A DNA stretch of 64,000 bases, taken from NCBI GenBank assembly GCA_030549495.1, contig JAUIRK010000945.1, positions 698,001 to 762,000 on the forward strand, read 5' to 3'. The notes below the pieces were generated by a model that had not been told where the DNA came from, made no database searches, and worked only from the letters and a program-made list of their open reading frames with translations. The position numbers were made by a program, and so were the translations under genes. This DNA is from Nectonema munidae (taxonomy: Eukaryota > Nematomorpha > Nectonematoida > Nectonematidae). Positions 36,063 to 48,701 of the stretch are shown piece after piece. Each line of letters begins with the position of its first letter. Within the stretch, counting starts at the first letter, position 1.

Positions 36063-39000
36063 GAAATAGATTGTTATGTTGAAATGATTGTAAAGTTGGA
36101 TAAGTTTTGTGGTTAATTGAGGGATTTTGTGATTAAGATTTAGGTCGTTGATGATGTTTTGGGCATCGCTGTAAAAGTGTATTTGATTAAAGTTGAGGCA
36201 GTAGATGTGAAGATTGTCTATGAGGTGATCACAGGAAGCTAAAATAGCGAGAGTTTCTGTTTCGTATGATGAGGTGTTGGAGTCGGTATGTAAGACCAGA
36301 GATGTAAAAGGAGTTTCAGAATTTGTGATGTAAAAGGCGTAGGCAGCTGAAGCATGGAATGCAGTTTTGGAAGCGTCGGTAAAAATAAATAAGTGTTTTG
36401 TAAGAGTGGGATCTGAGCGTTGCTTTTTGATTAGGTTGATAGCGATGTTTTTGTGTTTGCGTAGGACCAGATTGCAGGGCGTAATTTTAGAAGGATGAAT
36501 AAGGGAGATAGGATGGATTTCAGGGGATATAGAGTAGTGGGTAAGATGTGGAATGTATTTGTTGCAGATAGTAGCAAAATATGAAAGTATTTTGGATGAG
36601 AAGGGTGTGTATAACGTGGTGAAGTGATGGATAGAGGGTAATGCTTTGAAAGTTTTGGAGTAATGATTTACAATTGTTGATTGTAGTTTATATAGGATAG
36701 GTAGAGTGGGCGTGAGAAGTTCGAGCTTAGAAGTTGAGGTAGTGTTATCAGCGTTTGTAATCGTGGGGAGGCAGGTGCGGTGAATTTTGTTCATGAGGGT
36801 TCTGGTATTTTGTAGTTTTAGAGGGTGACCCCATGATAGAATGCCGTATTGAATAAATAGAAGATTATATATATTTGGGAATATTTGGGTGGAGACCCCA
36901 TTTGTATGATATGGCTTTTTTGAATAAGAAGATTGTAGATGTTAGTTTGGAGAGTACATTCTTTAGATGTAGAGAGAATTTTAGGTTGGATTGGAAGGTA
37001 ATGCCAAGATATTTTAGGTGAACGACAGGTGTGATGAGATTAGATGAATTTGTGTAAAGAGGTTGTGGTGAGATTCTTTTGCGTGTAAAGTGAATTATAT
37101 TGTGCTTGGATGTGTTAAAATGGATTTTCTATTTTGGTGCAAGTGTATCATTTTGCTTTAAGAGATTAGTAGCATTGGGGATGTTTGTGTTTTGATTTGG
37201 GTTGGTAAATGTGAAGAGAATATCATCAGAATAAGATTGATCAAAGTGTGAGTTAGAATTTATGTATGATAGGAGTGGATTGATCAGTATGAGCCATAAG
37301 ATTTCATAAAGACAACCCCTTTCTGGAGTAGAAAGAGAGAGTTGTTTAATGTGGATGTTGTTGTTATGGAAGAAAATTAAAATGCGGTTGTTTAGGTAGT
37401 TTTGTATGAATTGAATTATATAAAGTGGATATTTATTTTCAATAAGATTGTGAAGGATTGCAAGGTGCCATGCAGAGTTAAACACATTGTCAATGTCTAG
37501 AAATGTGGTTGTCGCAATGTTGTTGTGACTGAGGGTTTGTTCTAGAAAGAGTGAGAGGCGCGTCAATGCGAGTTCAGTGTTTCTGTTTGGGAGGTATGCA
37601 AACTGATTTGGATGAATCAAGTTGTTTTTGGATATATAGTGTAATAGACGTTTTCTTAGTAATTTTTCTAAAATTTTGCCAAGAGTTGGAAGGATTGAAA
37701 TGGGTCGCCAGTTTTTAATTTGGTCATGGTTTCGGTTTGATTTTGGAATGAGAATAGCAGATCTTACAAATGTTAAGGAAAAAGATATGTTTGAGGCAAG
37801 CGTTGTATATGTTGAGGAGGTGAGGTTTTAAAATGTGATTACGGAGTTAGAGAATTTGTAATAGGATGTAGATAAGCTTTTTTTTTATGTGTGTTTTGAT
37901 GATATGTAATCAAGGCTAGAGGATGATTTGGATGTGAGGTTATTAATAGTATGATTTAATTCTTTATCTGTGATGGATGGGAAGAAGTTTACTGTGTTAT
38001 GTGTAAGATGATGATGAACTGATTTCCTAATCATTGTGTTGAAGATATTATCTGAATCTTGTGTATCAGAAGGGAAAAGTGAGTTTAAGAAAGGGGGGTT
38101 GATGTGTGTAGTGGTGTTAGAGTTTGGAAGAAGGTGCTGTGGTAGAGGGGTCTGAGATTTATTCTTTTTGAGTTTGTTTATTAGATGCCATGGATTTGAG
38201 GGGGTTTGGTTGCAAAACTTCATCCAGGATTGATTTTTAGCTTGTGTGATAGCGCGTTTGTATTTATGTTTGAAGGTGAAGTAAGATTGGATAGAGGAAG
38301 GGGTATATGATTTTCTTAATCGTTTTAGTTAGGCTCGAAGTTCTTTTTTGAGGGATGCAAGTTGAGAATTCCAAAAGTAAGCGTTTTGCCTTTTGAATTG
38401 TTGATTGTTTGGGGTAGATGCTTGGATGCAAGGTGTAATAGTTTTATTTAGATTTGTTGCAGATGATTCGATGTTTTTGGTTGATTCAGTATTGAGAGGG
38501 GTATAATAACTTAGATTAAGTTGACGTTTTTGAAAGTATGAGGTCCAAAAGATTTAATTTCCAAATTGAGGACAGAAAGGGTTTGATTGAATATGTCACA
38601 GATAAACTTGAAAAGTAATGTAGCAATGGTCAGATGCGGAATGAGTATTGGAGATGCACCAGTTGTGAATGAGATTTAGCGAATGATAGGTTGTTATAGT
38701 TAGATCGATGTGTGATTTATAGAGTTTCTTTTGATTCAGTTTCATAAAAGTTGGGTGTTTGTTATTGTCGGCTGTAGTTAAATTGTTGGAGGTAAGAAAG
38801 TTTTCAGTGAGAATGCCACGACTGTTAGTTTTGGTATCCCAAATGAAAGATCTTGGGTTCAGATCAGCAGAGATTTTTGTGATTTTATTGAAAACTTGTG
38901 CAAATTTGTTAGAAATAGGAAGATCGGAGGATGGCGGAGAATAGAGTGAGCAATAGAGTAGTAATGGTTTGGTAGGGGTGAGGGTAAACACGTGTTTTGA

Positions 39001-39150
39001 GTCAGTTGGAATAGAGGAGTATTGTGAATGGCTGATTTGATGAGTATACATGCAGAGTATTCGTTTATGGAGGTTTTGGACGGAGAAGGATTGGCGAAGG
39101 AGAAGCGTTGGCAATTTTTCTTTTTTTTGATGTTGCCGTAAACTTGTTCA
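36051..39150 (-). pseudogene. Decayed LINE with endonuclease, RT and RNase H (R1/I/LOA-like)
   Basis: Minus-strand order: endonuclease fragment (39114-38596; RSFIWDTKTNSRG, ending ASDHCYITF with the SDH motif), linker and early RT (38223-37885), RT core (37620-37129; NQFAYLPNRNTELALTRL, TFLDIDNVFNSAWH, YSDD in QSYSDDILF), C-terminal linker, and RNase H (36794-36051). The RNase H part has FTDASKT, the YETETLAIL glutamate and SDAQNIIND. Frameshifts separate the blocks, and the usual TPQGG motif has decayed to TPERG. The RNase H frame stops at IYFVDG, where family members continue with a WVPGH-type motif. The 3' end is therefore cut at the border with element D. Confidence 0.85.
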
Positions 39151-39179
39151 TGTGCACTACTGCCACTATCACACAACTC

Positions 39180-41430
39180 TTTTTTTCTTCATCACTTTTC
39201 TTGCTCGCTCTCTCGGTAAAACACTTTGCTTGCGCATATGGTTATCATTCATCGTTTTTCTCTCATACTATTATTTATTTTGTAAATCTTCACCATTATT
39301 TTTCTAATCATTTTACTTCTGTACTTTTTTTTTATTCAATACAGTTATAAGATGTATATTGATGGATATAATTATTTTAAAAAGTTTTTTCTCTTCATTT
39401 TTTTTATAATTATTTTAATAACAAAATATTTATGAAAATAGTTTTGAATAAACAAAAATCTTTTCAAATTGCATAGTTTTTCCATTTTTAATACTTTAAA
39501 ATTTAATTGAAATTATTTAATTTTAATATTTAAAATTTTTCTATTTTTATTTTATATAAAATTTTGGACAATTTTAAGCAACGTAGGCTCGTTTAAGAAA
39601 AAATTTTCATAAAAATTCTAGAATTTAGTATAATAAGTTGGGTAAAAGCGTAAAAAAGCACCATTTTTTAAACCTGTAGTTGATTTTTTTAGACAAGTTG
39701 AATTTTTTTGTAGTAGACATTTTTGATTAAAAAAAAATTATCGTTTAGAATTTTTATATAGGGGTAAATGTTAAAAAAAACTTTTTTCAGTTTTGTGTAA
39801 TATTTACTTCAAATTAATATTCAGTGTAATATTCAGTTTTTGTTATTTAATAGTTACAATTTTACATCTAAAATCCTGACTTAAATTTTTAATCAAAAAT
39901 TTTATTGTATAAATTATTAATATGATACCCTCTAATATAAACTTTTTAAACTGATATTTCTCAACAATTATTTTTGAAAGGTTTTTTAGTTGTTATTAGG
40001 TTATTGTTTTGCTTGTCAAAATTGATAGACCAATAATGAAGATGTGATAATTAAAAAAATGTATTTAAACATTTGCAATTAATGTCTATTACTAGCAGCT
40101 GTATTGCTTTCAAAAAAAGTGAAGATAAAAATAGAGGAAATATGTGATATGGCAGTGGTCATGTGCAGCAGTAACACTTAGCATTATTCATATGTGCTAC
40201 AAAGTGATGAGGAAAAAAGATAAGGAGATGGTGGCTAATGTAGATGAGATAGAAGCAAGGCGGCAACATCAAACAATTGTAAAATTTTTCTATGGTTCGT
40301 TAATAGAAATGATGTCGTATGTAAATGACATTAATATATTGTAGAGGTTGTTCCATGCAGTTCTGGAGTGGTTAAGATTAATGTGAAGAAAATTCAGCCT
40401 TCACGTAAACGTAGACGTAAGTATATTAAAGGCAAAACAAAAAAAAATTTATTTTTTAAATCATAATCTTTATATAATCTATTTTATAACTTTAAATTCT
40501 TATTTATTTATTTAATTAATTATAAAAAAATATATGAGATGTTTATAAACTGAGAACGGATTTTATTTTTTGACTTTTGAAATCTTCTAAAACCTCAAAA
40601 GGTTCGAGAGGATAGATAACCTCTTATAATATTTGACACTACTTATCATAACGATGAAATTATAAAGTCGTGAAACAACCCTTCATAACTTTTTGTCATT
40701 ATAACCGAATTTATACCGTCATTTATCTTTGTTTATGATCTTATATATACAAAAGGCAGACAACTTCTTCTACTTTTTGTAAGAAAATTTGCTTTGGGTG
40801 TGATTATGATATGAATAAATGGTTGGTTGGTTAAAATTTACACATCTTCTAAAACGCAAGGACTTGAAAGCTGGCATGAAGCTTGTAGAAGAAAAAATTT
40901 GTAAAAAAAATTGCTAAATATCAAGAAAAGAGGCAATGTGGAAGAAGAGGAAACAAGAAGAAAAGCAAAAAAGGGGCTAAAAAAGGAGTGCGTAAGGAAG
41001 GTTAATTCTGATAAAAAAGTAAGTACTTTTTATGCTTTTTGATGTAGGAGACTGTTATTTTATGAAGCTCGGGCTAAAAATTAAATCAGAAAAACGTGAA
41101 AAGGAGAAACGAAAATTTCTGCGAAGAGTAGACATAAATTATTCAGTCAAAAATTGAGTATTTGAATATTCAGAAATGAGGTGAAAAGGATTTCCAATTT
41201 TGGAGCAGTTAAACGAGTTAAATTTGAGTTGCATTTTCCAATTAATTAAATAAAATTTGCAGTTGTAGGAGCTATAAAACTACCTTATCAATTCAGGGTA
41301 AACCGAAAAAATTCCGAAATCTTTGCATTTGTCGAAGAATTCTTTAGGAAAAGTGGCACTAAAAGTGAAATAAGGTGAATACATAAGTCTTTGAGACCAT
41401 ATTGCAAACTATTTATTTTTAATAACACGT
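39180..41430. other. AT-rich spacer, possible exon-like piece near 40350
   Basis: Mostly AT-rich. A 73-bp piece at about 40344-40416 lies between an AG and a near-consensus GTAAGTATA donor. It encodes VVPCSSGVVKINVKKIQPSRKRR, and a Lys/Arg-rich stretch follows near 40890-41000. A frame at 40144-40344 precedes it. I could not join these into a gene and recognise no family. Confidence 0.25.
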
Positions 41431-41449
41431 TTTAAGGGAGATTAAGGAA

Positions 41450-41885
41450 TTTTGTATTTGTAATGTTGAAGAATAAGAGCTTTTTTAGCAGAAGAATCAA
41501 CAAACTCATTACCAAGTATAACATAGAGACCATTGCACCTTACAACCCTTAATGATAAACAACGATCCAAGGACACATAAATAGAAAAACTTTCATTAAT
41601 TATAGGACATTTGAATGTTCTAAATTTTAGACTTTCAACAAGAGATTTAGAGTCAGAGAAAAGATAAACGAGGTTGTAGGAGAGGAAGTACCAAGAATTT
41701 TATTTCAAGTAATTTACCTCATGTAAAAGTTCGCAACATTCAGCAATAAAGGCTGAAGAAAATTTATCAATATTGTATGATTGTGAAAATGAAGGGGAGT
41801 TTTGTCCAGGATAGAAAAGAGCAAAAGAAAAGGGGGCAAGAGTCGTTGCAGGGTCATAACAACCATCAGAGAACAAAAAGATTGC
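41450..41885 (-). pseudogene. RNase H domain remnant of a LINE
   Basis: Translated from the minus strand it reads FLFSDGCYDPATT, then DKFSSAFIAECCELLHEV, one TAA stop at about 41702, then YLFSDSKSLVESLKF and LGNEFVDSSAKKALIL. The three acidic catalytic positions (SDG, AEC, SDSKS) and the final GNE-VD-AK motif are all present. This identifies a type I RNase H of the kind fused to I/R1/LOA-type RTs. The stop codon marks it as a remnant. Confidence 0.75.
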
Positions 41886-42279
41886 CTTGGATGAGGAAAT
41901 AACTTTATTGAAAAAAAAGCAGCTGCAATGTTAGAACCACACATTATAGTTTTAAGATTCATATTTAAAAATTTAAGGTTATTTGAAATAGAGAGAGAGA
42001 GAGAGAGAAAAAATTTATTCAAAAAAAAAAAAAAAAAAAATATTTTTACGGAAGGTATTATTGAAGTGTGAAGTGCACATATATACATATATTTATAATG
42101 CTATATATATATTCGCAAAATATAAAACATATCCACATAATTTACAATCCTGGAAAAAGCAATAGCCAAAATGGCCGTCAGTTAGATTTCTTCATTGTGA
42201 AATAAAATATGTATATCAACGCATAAATTGTTACAAATATTATCAACTTCTTTTGTGAATCTTTTGGTAAAAAACTATT

Positions 42280-44611
42280 TTAGTAGGTACTTAATAAGTT
42301 GTTTTTTATTTTCTTTTTAAAAGAAAGCAACGATATAAAAATGTCATCAAATAGAATTTTGTTATCGAAGTAAAAATCATTACATTTATTCAAAATAGAG
42401 ATATTTGATCCTTTCAGTCTATTATAAATTTTCAAAGGTTTGCTTAAGCTAATAGATATTATGAATAACTCTCTGTTCAATAAATCTGAATTGATATTAT
42501 TACCATTTTTTATTTTAGACAAAGGAAGATAAGCACAGATGTCATCTACAAAAACAAGATACTCAAAGAAATTTGAGGTGGAAAAAATTTTGTTTATTGC
42601 AATGCTGAAAATTAGGGGACCCAAAATGGACCCCTGTGGGACTCCATTTTGCACATGTAACTTGTCAGAAACGGCATCATTTAATTTTACTATTTGACTT
42701 CTACCAGATAAGTCAGAATGTAAAAAAAACAAAGAATTGCTACTTAAATTGCATTCATTCAAGTTATTCAAGATTGTCGAATGTTTGACCCTATCAAATG
42801 CCTTTGATAGATCAAAAAGAAAAAATATAGCTTCATCTTTTTTCTCTAAAATTTCAACAACTTTTTGAATCAAGCATGTATGAAAATATTTCGTGGAGTA
42901 ATACTTACAAAACCCAAACTGGTAATCATTCAGATAATTTATCGTATTCAAATAATCCCCTAATTGATAATGTATGCATTTCTCAAAAATTTTAGAAAGT
43001 GTGGGAACTATCGATATAGGTCTATAGTTCTTAAGTCAATTTTTATCATTTTTTTTTGTAAATAGGTATTACCTTATGCTGCTTCAAAACATCAGGAAAT
43101 GTAGAATTATATAAACAAAGATTTATACCGTGGCATAAAGCAGTAGATATTATGTCTCTTATCAACTTTACATGATATATTGAAATCCCATAAATATCCT
43201 TAGTTTTACTACTTTTCATTTTATCAATGATAGACAGCAACTTCACAGTAGAACAGTATTCAAATTCAAAGATCTTTAACGTTCCTAAAGTGGTGTAGAC
43301 AAGCTTCTTCTGATGGGGAATCATTTGTTACAAAGGCAAATTTTTCATTGAATTTCTTGGCTAGTGAACAATCATCATAGTGTCCAATTTCTGATTTTAT
43401 TAATATTTTTCTATCCTTTTCTTCTTTTAGAATCTTATTGATGCTATTCCAAGTCATTTGCGTCGAACTACAGTGTGAAAAGTGATCAAAGAAATACTTT
43501 GCTTCAAATCTCTGTTTCTATGTTTAATAAAATTTCTTAAGATGATATATTTATTTTTTATCAATAAATTTTCACTTTTTTTATATTTTTGATAAAGTTT
43601 ATCACGCTTTTTTTTTATCATTTTTATGACTTCTAGAGATATCCACGTTTTTATTTTAAATTTAAATTTATTTTTTTTAAATTCAACTAATCAGGTGCAC
43701 TTTTTAATTGTTTCTGATATTGTAAAAGTTATTTGCTCAAAGAGTTTAGAAGCATCATTAGCGTATAACTCAGGAAAATTTTGCCATTCAACATTTGTAG
43801 TTAGTTCATAGAACATCCCTTCATCAAATACTTCGCACAACTTTTTTTTATTTATATTATTAACCTTAAGATTTGTTGATAAAAGAATTGGATCATGGTC
43901 TGAAAAAAAAGACATGCAATTAAAGGCTTTGTAATCTGCAAGTTTACTACTTATAAAAAAATTATCAATTAAGGTTTTACTTGCATACCGCGTGGGGAAT
44001 GTAATAGTTGGAATAAGTGACCCAGCTATCGTTAAATTCAAAAACTTTTGAGTTAGATAATTCTCTATCTTCAACATATCATAATTGAAGTCACCACAGA
44101 AGATATTAAAATTTTTCCTATCTATAGTAAAAATCAAGTTTTCAAAAAAAGAAAAAACCTTGTTTAGAAGATCTTTATTTGTAGTCGGCACTCTATAAAT
44201 ATTATGGACAGTAAGCTTATTTTGTTTGGCAAAATGAAGAGTAATGCTTTCATATTCAAACGAACCAATAGCATATTGCCCCTCATTAACTTGATAATTA
44301 ATATTTTCCCTAACATAAAACAAAAGCCCACCATGATTTGAACAACGTCATGGAAAACTAATAGTATAATAATAGGGTAAATGAAAGCAAGCATCATTAT
44401 TTTTTAGCCACGTCTCTTGTAGACATATTAAACTTAGTGGTTTTGCTAAGCATAAAGTTAATTTTTCCAGAAATATTTCAAACTCATTAAATTTACTATT
44501 CAAAGATTGATTTGTATCATATATTCCTTCAAGTTTTGAATTTAAGAAACATTTACAAGAACTTTTAAGTTGACAATTACTATCAAAAAAGAATTGAGAA
44601 ATGGCATCCAT
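42280..44611 (-). pseudogene. LINE ORF2: endonuclease and reverse transcriptase, broken
   Basis: The endonuclease begins near 44611 with SLICLQETWLKNND. It continues in another frame (44323-43691) with IFCGDFNYDML, TLIDNFF and FSDHDPIL, so all EEP catalytic motifs are visible. A linker frame (43457-43266) and early RT (43324-43046; DVLKQHKVIPIYKK) follow. RT core (42951-42280) has DYQFGFCKYYSTK, FFLFDLSKAFDRV, NGVPQGSILGPLIF and FVDD in YLVFVDDICAY. At least three frame changes separate the pieces. The catalytic box is FVDD instead of the usual F/YADD. Confidence 0.85.
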
Positions 44612-45776
44612 TAAACTGAGTGATGCTCTTAATATGCTGTAGTTCTTTTATAACATAAGGGCATTGGAAATCCATAGATGAGTGATTTGTAGAGTCTTCG
44701 GCATTTTTAACGCATGTAAAGCATTTATACTTTGAGCGGTCATCTTTAATTGGGCAGGTGTGGGAGAGGTGTGCTAAAGAGCAAAATCTACATATCGCTT
44801 CTTTTTTACAATTTGTAGTAGTATGTCTGAAAAGGAGACACTTGCCACATTGGAGATATGAGAAAAAAGGCTTACATTTGATGATTTGCATCATTAAGAA
44901 AAATGCAAAATTATTCTTATCTAGGAATGAGAATATTTCTGAGTCAATTTTAAGCACAATGGTTTTTTCCCATGTTTAATATTTTTGGAAAAAACGAAAT
45001 CAAAAACCTTTCCTTCATCAACCATTTTTTATGACTTCATTTTTGTTTTTAATTATTTCAATTATCAAATTATTATCAATATTTTGTTCAACAAGAAAAG
45101 AAATTTTAGAAAGTAATAACTTGGTTCTTACAGTTTTTAGAGCTTCTTCTTTTTTCAACAAATTTTTAGTTTTAACAAGGCTTTTTTATCAGGAAAACCT
45201 AGTCTATACACTTTTTTTGGCTTTTTGTTTGAAGTCACTTGAACATTGTTCAAAAGAGCTGTTGTCTTTTCGGCTAAGTCATCTATTTTCAAAGTTTCAG
45301 ATTTAATATATAAGGTGTTTTTTTTGTTATCACTTTTATTCAATGCATCAGCATAAGTAAATGAAGACCGTGGAGATTTTTGATATTGATTATGCAAAGT
45401 TAACAACTCTTGGAATCTTTAATTTGATTTGTCACACATCAAGAATTTATTGGTTTAGTAGAGTCTTTAATGTGATTATCAAAACTTGTCTTTAAATTAA
45501 ATATAGTTTTATTTTGTTCATCAACTTTTTCTTTCAGCTCGTTAACAACTTTTAATAAGTCATTAAACTAGATTTATTTTCTTTTTTACAATCAAGATCA
45601 CGACAGTTATTACAGTGCCATTTTAATCCTTGTTTATTATAGTTATCAAGAACTTTGAACAATAAAGGGTCAAATTTTTGACATGTATAACATAGCCATT
45701 TATCACACGAATCACATTTAACAAGTTTAGACAATTTCTCATGGCAACATTCACAGTTCCAACTATCTCCTTCCAT
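44583..45776 (-). pseudogene. LINE ORF1: PHD finger, linker and zinc knuckles, broken
   Basis: The N-terminal frame (45776-45552) has a Cys/His pattern CECCHEKL, CDSCDKWLCYTC and WHCNNCRDLDC, a PHD-type finger. The middle frame (45406-45155) is Lys-rich. The C-terminal frame (44957-44583) has three knuckle-like clusters: CGKCLLFRHTTTNC, CRFCSLAHLSHTC and CFTCVKNAEDSTNH with a final Cys. PHD fingers in ORF1 are known from some CR1/Jockey-group LINEs, and triple knuckles are common in Jockey/I elements. The frames do not connect, so the gene is dead. Confidence 0.75.
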
Positions 45777-45799
45777 GAAAAAGAACTCTTATGTTAAAA

Positions 45800-47790
45800 T
45801 TTTAGCAAAAGAAGATATAGTACGTATAGGAAAAGAGGAAAAAGATTTTGAAAGAATAGAATAAGTACAGGAAAAAATAAATAAATTAAAAGAACACAGG
45901 AGGGGAAATATAGGTAAAAGGGATAAGTACTAAATGATAGTATTAGAAAGCAGACGATTCAAGGCAGACGGAAAAAAATTGAAAAAATGAAATTGGATAT
46001 GGGAGGATTGGTAGGAGATCAATAATTTTTCCAGTTGGAAGATTTTTTTCAAGGGGTTTATAGGAAAAGTCAAAATTAGAAAAATGCAAATTAAGGGAAG
46101 TTTTCAATCCAAAGGAGATATTATTTGGATCTTTCTTTATTTATGATATTTTTAGAATAACAATCAATTTCTCTAATATGATGAAATAAATGGAGAGTTA
46201 TTTTGTATTATTGATATTATTATTATTGTTTACTCTAATAAAGATAATGGCTGCGTAATTTAAAATAATATATTTTGAATTTAATAAGCCCCTAGGTTGA
46301 TATAAACTAATGATAGATTGATAATCTCTAATTTTAAGTAGGGTAGTTTCTTTTTTTTTAAAATCAATCAGTTTTTTGATAAATGTAATCTGTAAATCTA
46401 AGCCCAATAGTTGTTGTTATCCCCCTCCTAAATTTTATGAATAAGTTAAATAAGAAAATAGCTAAAAAATGTTATGAAAAAATAAATGAAAAGTTTTATA
46501 ATTAGTACTTATTATACTAAAATTATTTTGTAGACACGAAGTACTTTAATTTTTTTTCTAAGTCATCTTTTCATCTCCTCACCCCAAATTTTTATAAAAA
46601 CAAATTAAATATATCACTAAAAATTTTTGTTATGAAAAAGAAAAACATTTTATTATTATTATTTATTTCTGACATTTTTGTAATATATACAATTTTACTA
46701 AATATCACTAAAATTTTTATAGTAGACTAAGTTTTCTTTTTTAATATCTAAAAAAAGTTATCTCCTTTCGTTTTCTATTTTATATCATGATTAGATCCTG
46801 TACAGCATGTTTTTTACGTCTAAAGAACATTTGCAAAGATGAAATTTTCAGTATTTCTTTCCTTCAAGTAAAATGAGTTTTTCACAACGGAATACGATGC
46901 AACAACGGCCATTTTATGATTTTGTCACTTTGCGGTCAAAATAGATGACGCTGTAGAGTTTCTTAGATGCACAGAAAAAAAAGGACTAAGAACAGATCAT
47001 TTGTTTGCTAACTGACCTTTATTTCTCTTATTTTTAACTGCTGTGAATTTTTAATTTCACTTAAAAACTTGATAATGTACATATTTTTTGGCAATAATCA
47101 TTCCAACTCAGATTTCTTCTTTTTTTTTAAAATTTCTGAACCATGTGTTATCAGCCTTTATTAAATTTAATAATTGTCAAAATGTGTTCAAAAATAAGCA
47201 AGCATTTTCTTTGCAGTATGTTTAGGCGAATAATCATGAGATTCAAAAAAATTTTAAGCAAGACATTGAAAAATTGAGAAAATTACAAATCCTTGGGTAC
47301 AGAAAATTTCTTTTTTTCAGAGAAACTTTTGCTTCTAGGTATTTTTTCAGTTCCTTTCAAATAAAATATGCTAAAATAGTTTCAAAAAGATCTGATTTAA
47401 AAAGGCAAGTTCTCTATGTTTCTTTTTTAGTACTTTAATTTATTTCTTGTTAAGTTCTTTTTTAACAAATATAATTTAATGTTAAGTTTTTTTTTTCTTT
47501 TCTACGTGTTTATTGTTACAATCATTGCCGAAGTTTAACTCTTTCAAGCATTGATTTTGCGAAAATTTGTCATCTGATTTTATTTTTGAATGAATTTTGA
47601 TCCCTATTAAAGTAATTAAGAAAGGCATTACTCTCATCATTTATAAGTTTCTAGTTTGGGGGAAGAAAACTGATGCGTGTAGGAATTAATGAGTATTGAA
47701 ATTAAGGCGATCAATTTGGACTTTGCTTTTAATTAGTGAATTAATTAGTAACCAATTCTATGGTAATCAATTCTGTACTTATCCTTGACA
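45800..47790. other. AT-rich spacer, nothing recognised
   Basis: T- and A-rich sequence with no exon, RNA gene or family repeat that I can support. Frames up to 69 codons are low-complexity. Confidence 0.4.
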
Positions 47791-47796
47791 AAGCTG

Positions 47797-48165
47797 GATC
47801 ATCATCATATCATCATCATTTATTTTTAGAAGGTGGTTTTTCCTCGTAACCTTCCTTATTCAATATGGAATCATAAACCAATGCATTTTTTAATTTCTTC
47901 CATTTACTTCTTGTATCCGCGTTATCTTTCTCCTCCAAATTAAATCTTTTCAAATCTTTGTCAACCACGTTCTTCCATCTCAGGTGCGGACTTCTGTTTT
48001 TGGTTGTTCCTTCCATTTTCATCTTTGTCTTTGTAATAAAGTTCCATAATTCATAAGATTTTGTTGGAGCAGAAGTTTTACTACCGGATGCCCTTCCTGA
48101 CACAAACCCTCCTCCTTTCTCACTCTGGGCTTGGGACCAGACGATGGTGGAGCTGGATAAAAAAA
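47797..48165 (-). pseudogene. 3' end of an RTE-like LINE with (ATG)n tail
   Basis: On the minus strand a conserved-looking CAGGAAGGGCATCCGG stretch is followed by frames reading RSPHLRWKNVVDKDLKRF and then DTRSKWKKLKN. That resembles the basic W-KD-DR-W segment at the C-terminus of RTE-type and related RTs. The fragment ends AAATAAATGATGATGATATG, an imperfect ATG tail. Only the last few hundred bases of the element are present. Confidence 0.6.
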
Positions 48166-48389
48166 TCATACTTTCATATTTAATCTCAATATTTAAGAAA
48201 GGCAAAAATAATTAGTCCTCTTCCCCCAAACCTTTTCCGTAGGTGGTGGCCGCCGAAAGAATATTTCGGTCCACTTTACCGCTTACTGTAATTATTCAAA
48301 TTTTTCCCCCAATTTGTATGATAGTTGGCAAGTGCTGAGCTTATTTCTAAATGGGGGCAAATGTGTAAAATTTTAGAAACGGATTGTAA

Positions 48390-48542
48390 TGATTAAGATT
48401 AGTGTTAGTATTGGAGTTAGTGTTAGGTTTGAGGTTGAGGTTAGCTCAATAGTACATACATAGATCATTTTTTTTGACATTCTTGACACAAACTTTCATA
48501 TTTATTTGTATTAATACACGTCAGACACAAAAACATCTAGAC
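48390..48542 (+). repeat. Dispersed repeat 'R', copy 2 (target of the hAT)
   Basis: GTTAGTGTTAGGTTTGAGG, ACATACATAGATC, TTGACATTCTTGACACAAAC, TTTATTTGTATTAATACACG and AACATCTAGAC. The second hAT is inserted at its ATCTAGAC end, and the repeat resumes at 52759 with ATCTAGACATACATTACAT. Confidence 0.75.
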
Positions 48543-48701
48543 CAGTGGTTCTCAAACTTCTTTAAACCAGCGCCCCCTATGGCGAAATTTAATTCTTTAC
48601 CGCCCCCTTTTGAAAACTATATATCACAAGTAAGAATTTATTAAATAAAAATTCAAAAATGCATACTTACAACGACAAAATGTCAATTTTCCATACATGA
48701 A

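Larger units (their letters stand above)
41440..45790 (-). mobile_element. Decayed two-ORF LINE with PHD finger, zinc knuckles and RNase H
   Basis: Reading the minus strand: PHD-like finger, spacer, zinc knuckles (ORF1), apurinic-type endonuclease, RT, then RNase H. ORF1 and ORF2 overlap by 29 nt (44583-44611). The layout is that of Jockey/I-group elements with an RNase H. Simple repeats ((GA)n and an A-run near 42000) and about 350 bp of uncertain sequence lie between RT and RNase H. The RNase H might therefore belong to a second, adjacent copy. Confidence 0.75.
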
